From assembly GCA_946482075.1 (NCBI GenBank), contig CAMLQG010000097.1, forward strand, positions 1 to 13,315: 13,315 nucleotides of DNA, written 5' to 3'. Source of the DNA: an uncultured Erythrobacteraceae bacterium. Its GTDB lineage: Bacteria; Pseudomonadota; Alphaproteobacteria; Sphingomonadales; Sphingomonadaceae. A program made the translations under genes and the position numbers. The notes below the pieces were generated by a model that was not told the DNA's origin, made no database searches, and saw only the letters and a list, made by a program, of their open reading frames with translations. Below, in pieces: positions 13,243 through 13,315 of the stretch (position 1 is its first letter; the number at the start of each line of letters is the position of its first letter).

Positions 13243-13315
13243 GCTTCCCGGTTCGGCGAAGTCATGCTGAGCAACGGGGCTGGTGCGGTTTTGCTGCGGG
13301 GTGGGGCGAGTTTTG
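13243..13315. other. Right-hand edge, no gene seen
   Basis: The last 73 bp after the UrcA stop hold no gene start or terminator that I can support. The segment GTTCGGCGAAGTCATGCTGAGC resembles one arm of a dispersed intergenic repeat, but its partner arm would be outside the window. Confidence 0.3.

Noticed and set aside
1..13315. CRISPR arrays, tRNA or rRNA genes, insertion-sequence transposases
   Set aside because: Looked for on both strands; no regularly spaced direct repeats, no tRNA-like cloverleaf with a CCA end and no transposase-like protein was seen.

Overview
The window is GC-rich and codes in the style of an alphaproteobacterium, most likely a sphingomonad (Sphingobium/Novosphingobium/Sphingomonas group). 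The indications are a UrcA-family secreted protein, the cyoABCD-SURF1 arrangement next to an MFS gene, a two-component Amidohydro_2/Rieske catabolic flavour, and a palindromic intergenic repeat of the type that starts with a GTCATTGCGAG arm. This placement is an inference; no rRNA or tRNA gene is present.

Layout. (1) Positions 1-145 (minus) hold the first 48 codons of a contractile phage-tail or injection-system sheath protein that runs off the left edge. It is preceded by about 200 bp of unusually AT-rich, repeat-bearing DNA (178-390), which looks like the control region and border of an acquired element. (2) Positions 649-6931 form a respiratory block: an MFS transporter (minus) divergent from cyoA-cyoB-cyoC-cyoD-SURF1 (plus), the complete cytochrome bo3 ubiquinol oxidase with its assembly factor. 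(3) Positions 7079-8729 carry an Amidohydro_2 metallo-enzyme and a group II truncated haemoglobin (plus), separated by a strong stem-loop. (4) Positions 8730-9260 have no supported gene but hold an 89-bp inverted-repeat element and further palindromes. (5) Positions 9261-12121 (minus) are a Rieske oxygenase alpha subunit and, upstream of it, hemN. (6) Positions 12357-13242 (plus) are a truncated ompW remnant and a UrcA-family gene.

The unifying signal is a set of CRP/FNR-family (FNR/FixK-type) boxes of the form TTGAY-N4-RTCAA. Four have perfect half-sites: 2080-2093 (MFS/cyoA), 6992-7005 (amidohydrolase), 10772-10785 (Rieske oxygenase) and 12753-12766 (UrcA). Two weaker ones, 12157-12170 and 12251-12264, lie between hemN and ompW. 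All lie between genes, and each faces a plausible target. Several sit at a distance from the start codon that suits class II activation. The window therefore reads as a low-oxygen regulon: terminal oxidase, anaerobic haem synthesis, haemoglobin, outer-membrane protein, and, surprisingly, an O2-using Rieske oxygenase and an amidohydrolase. The regulator itself is not in the window.
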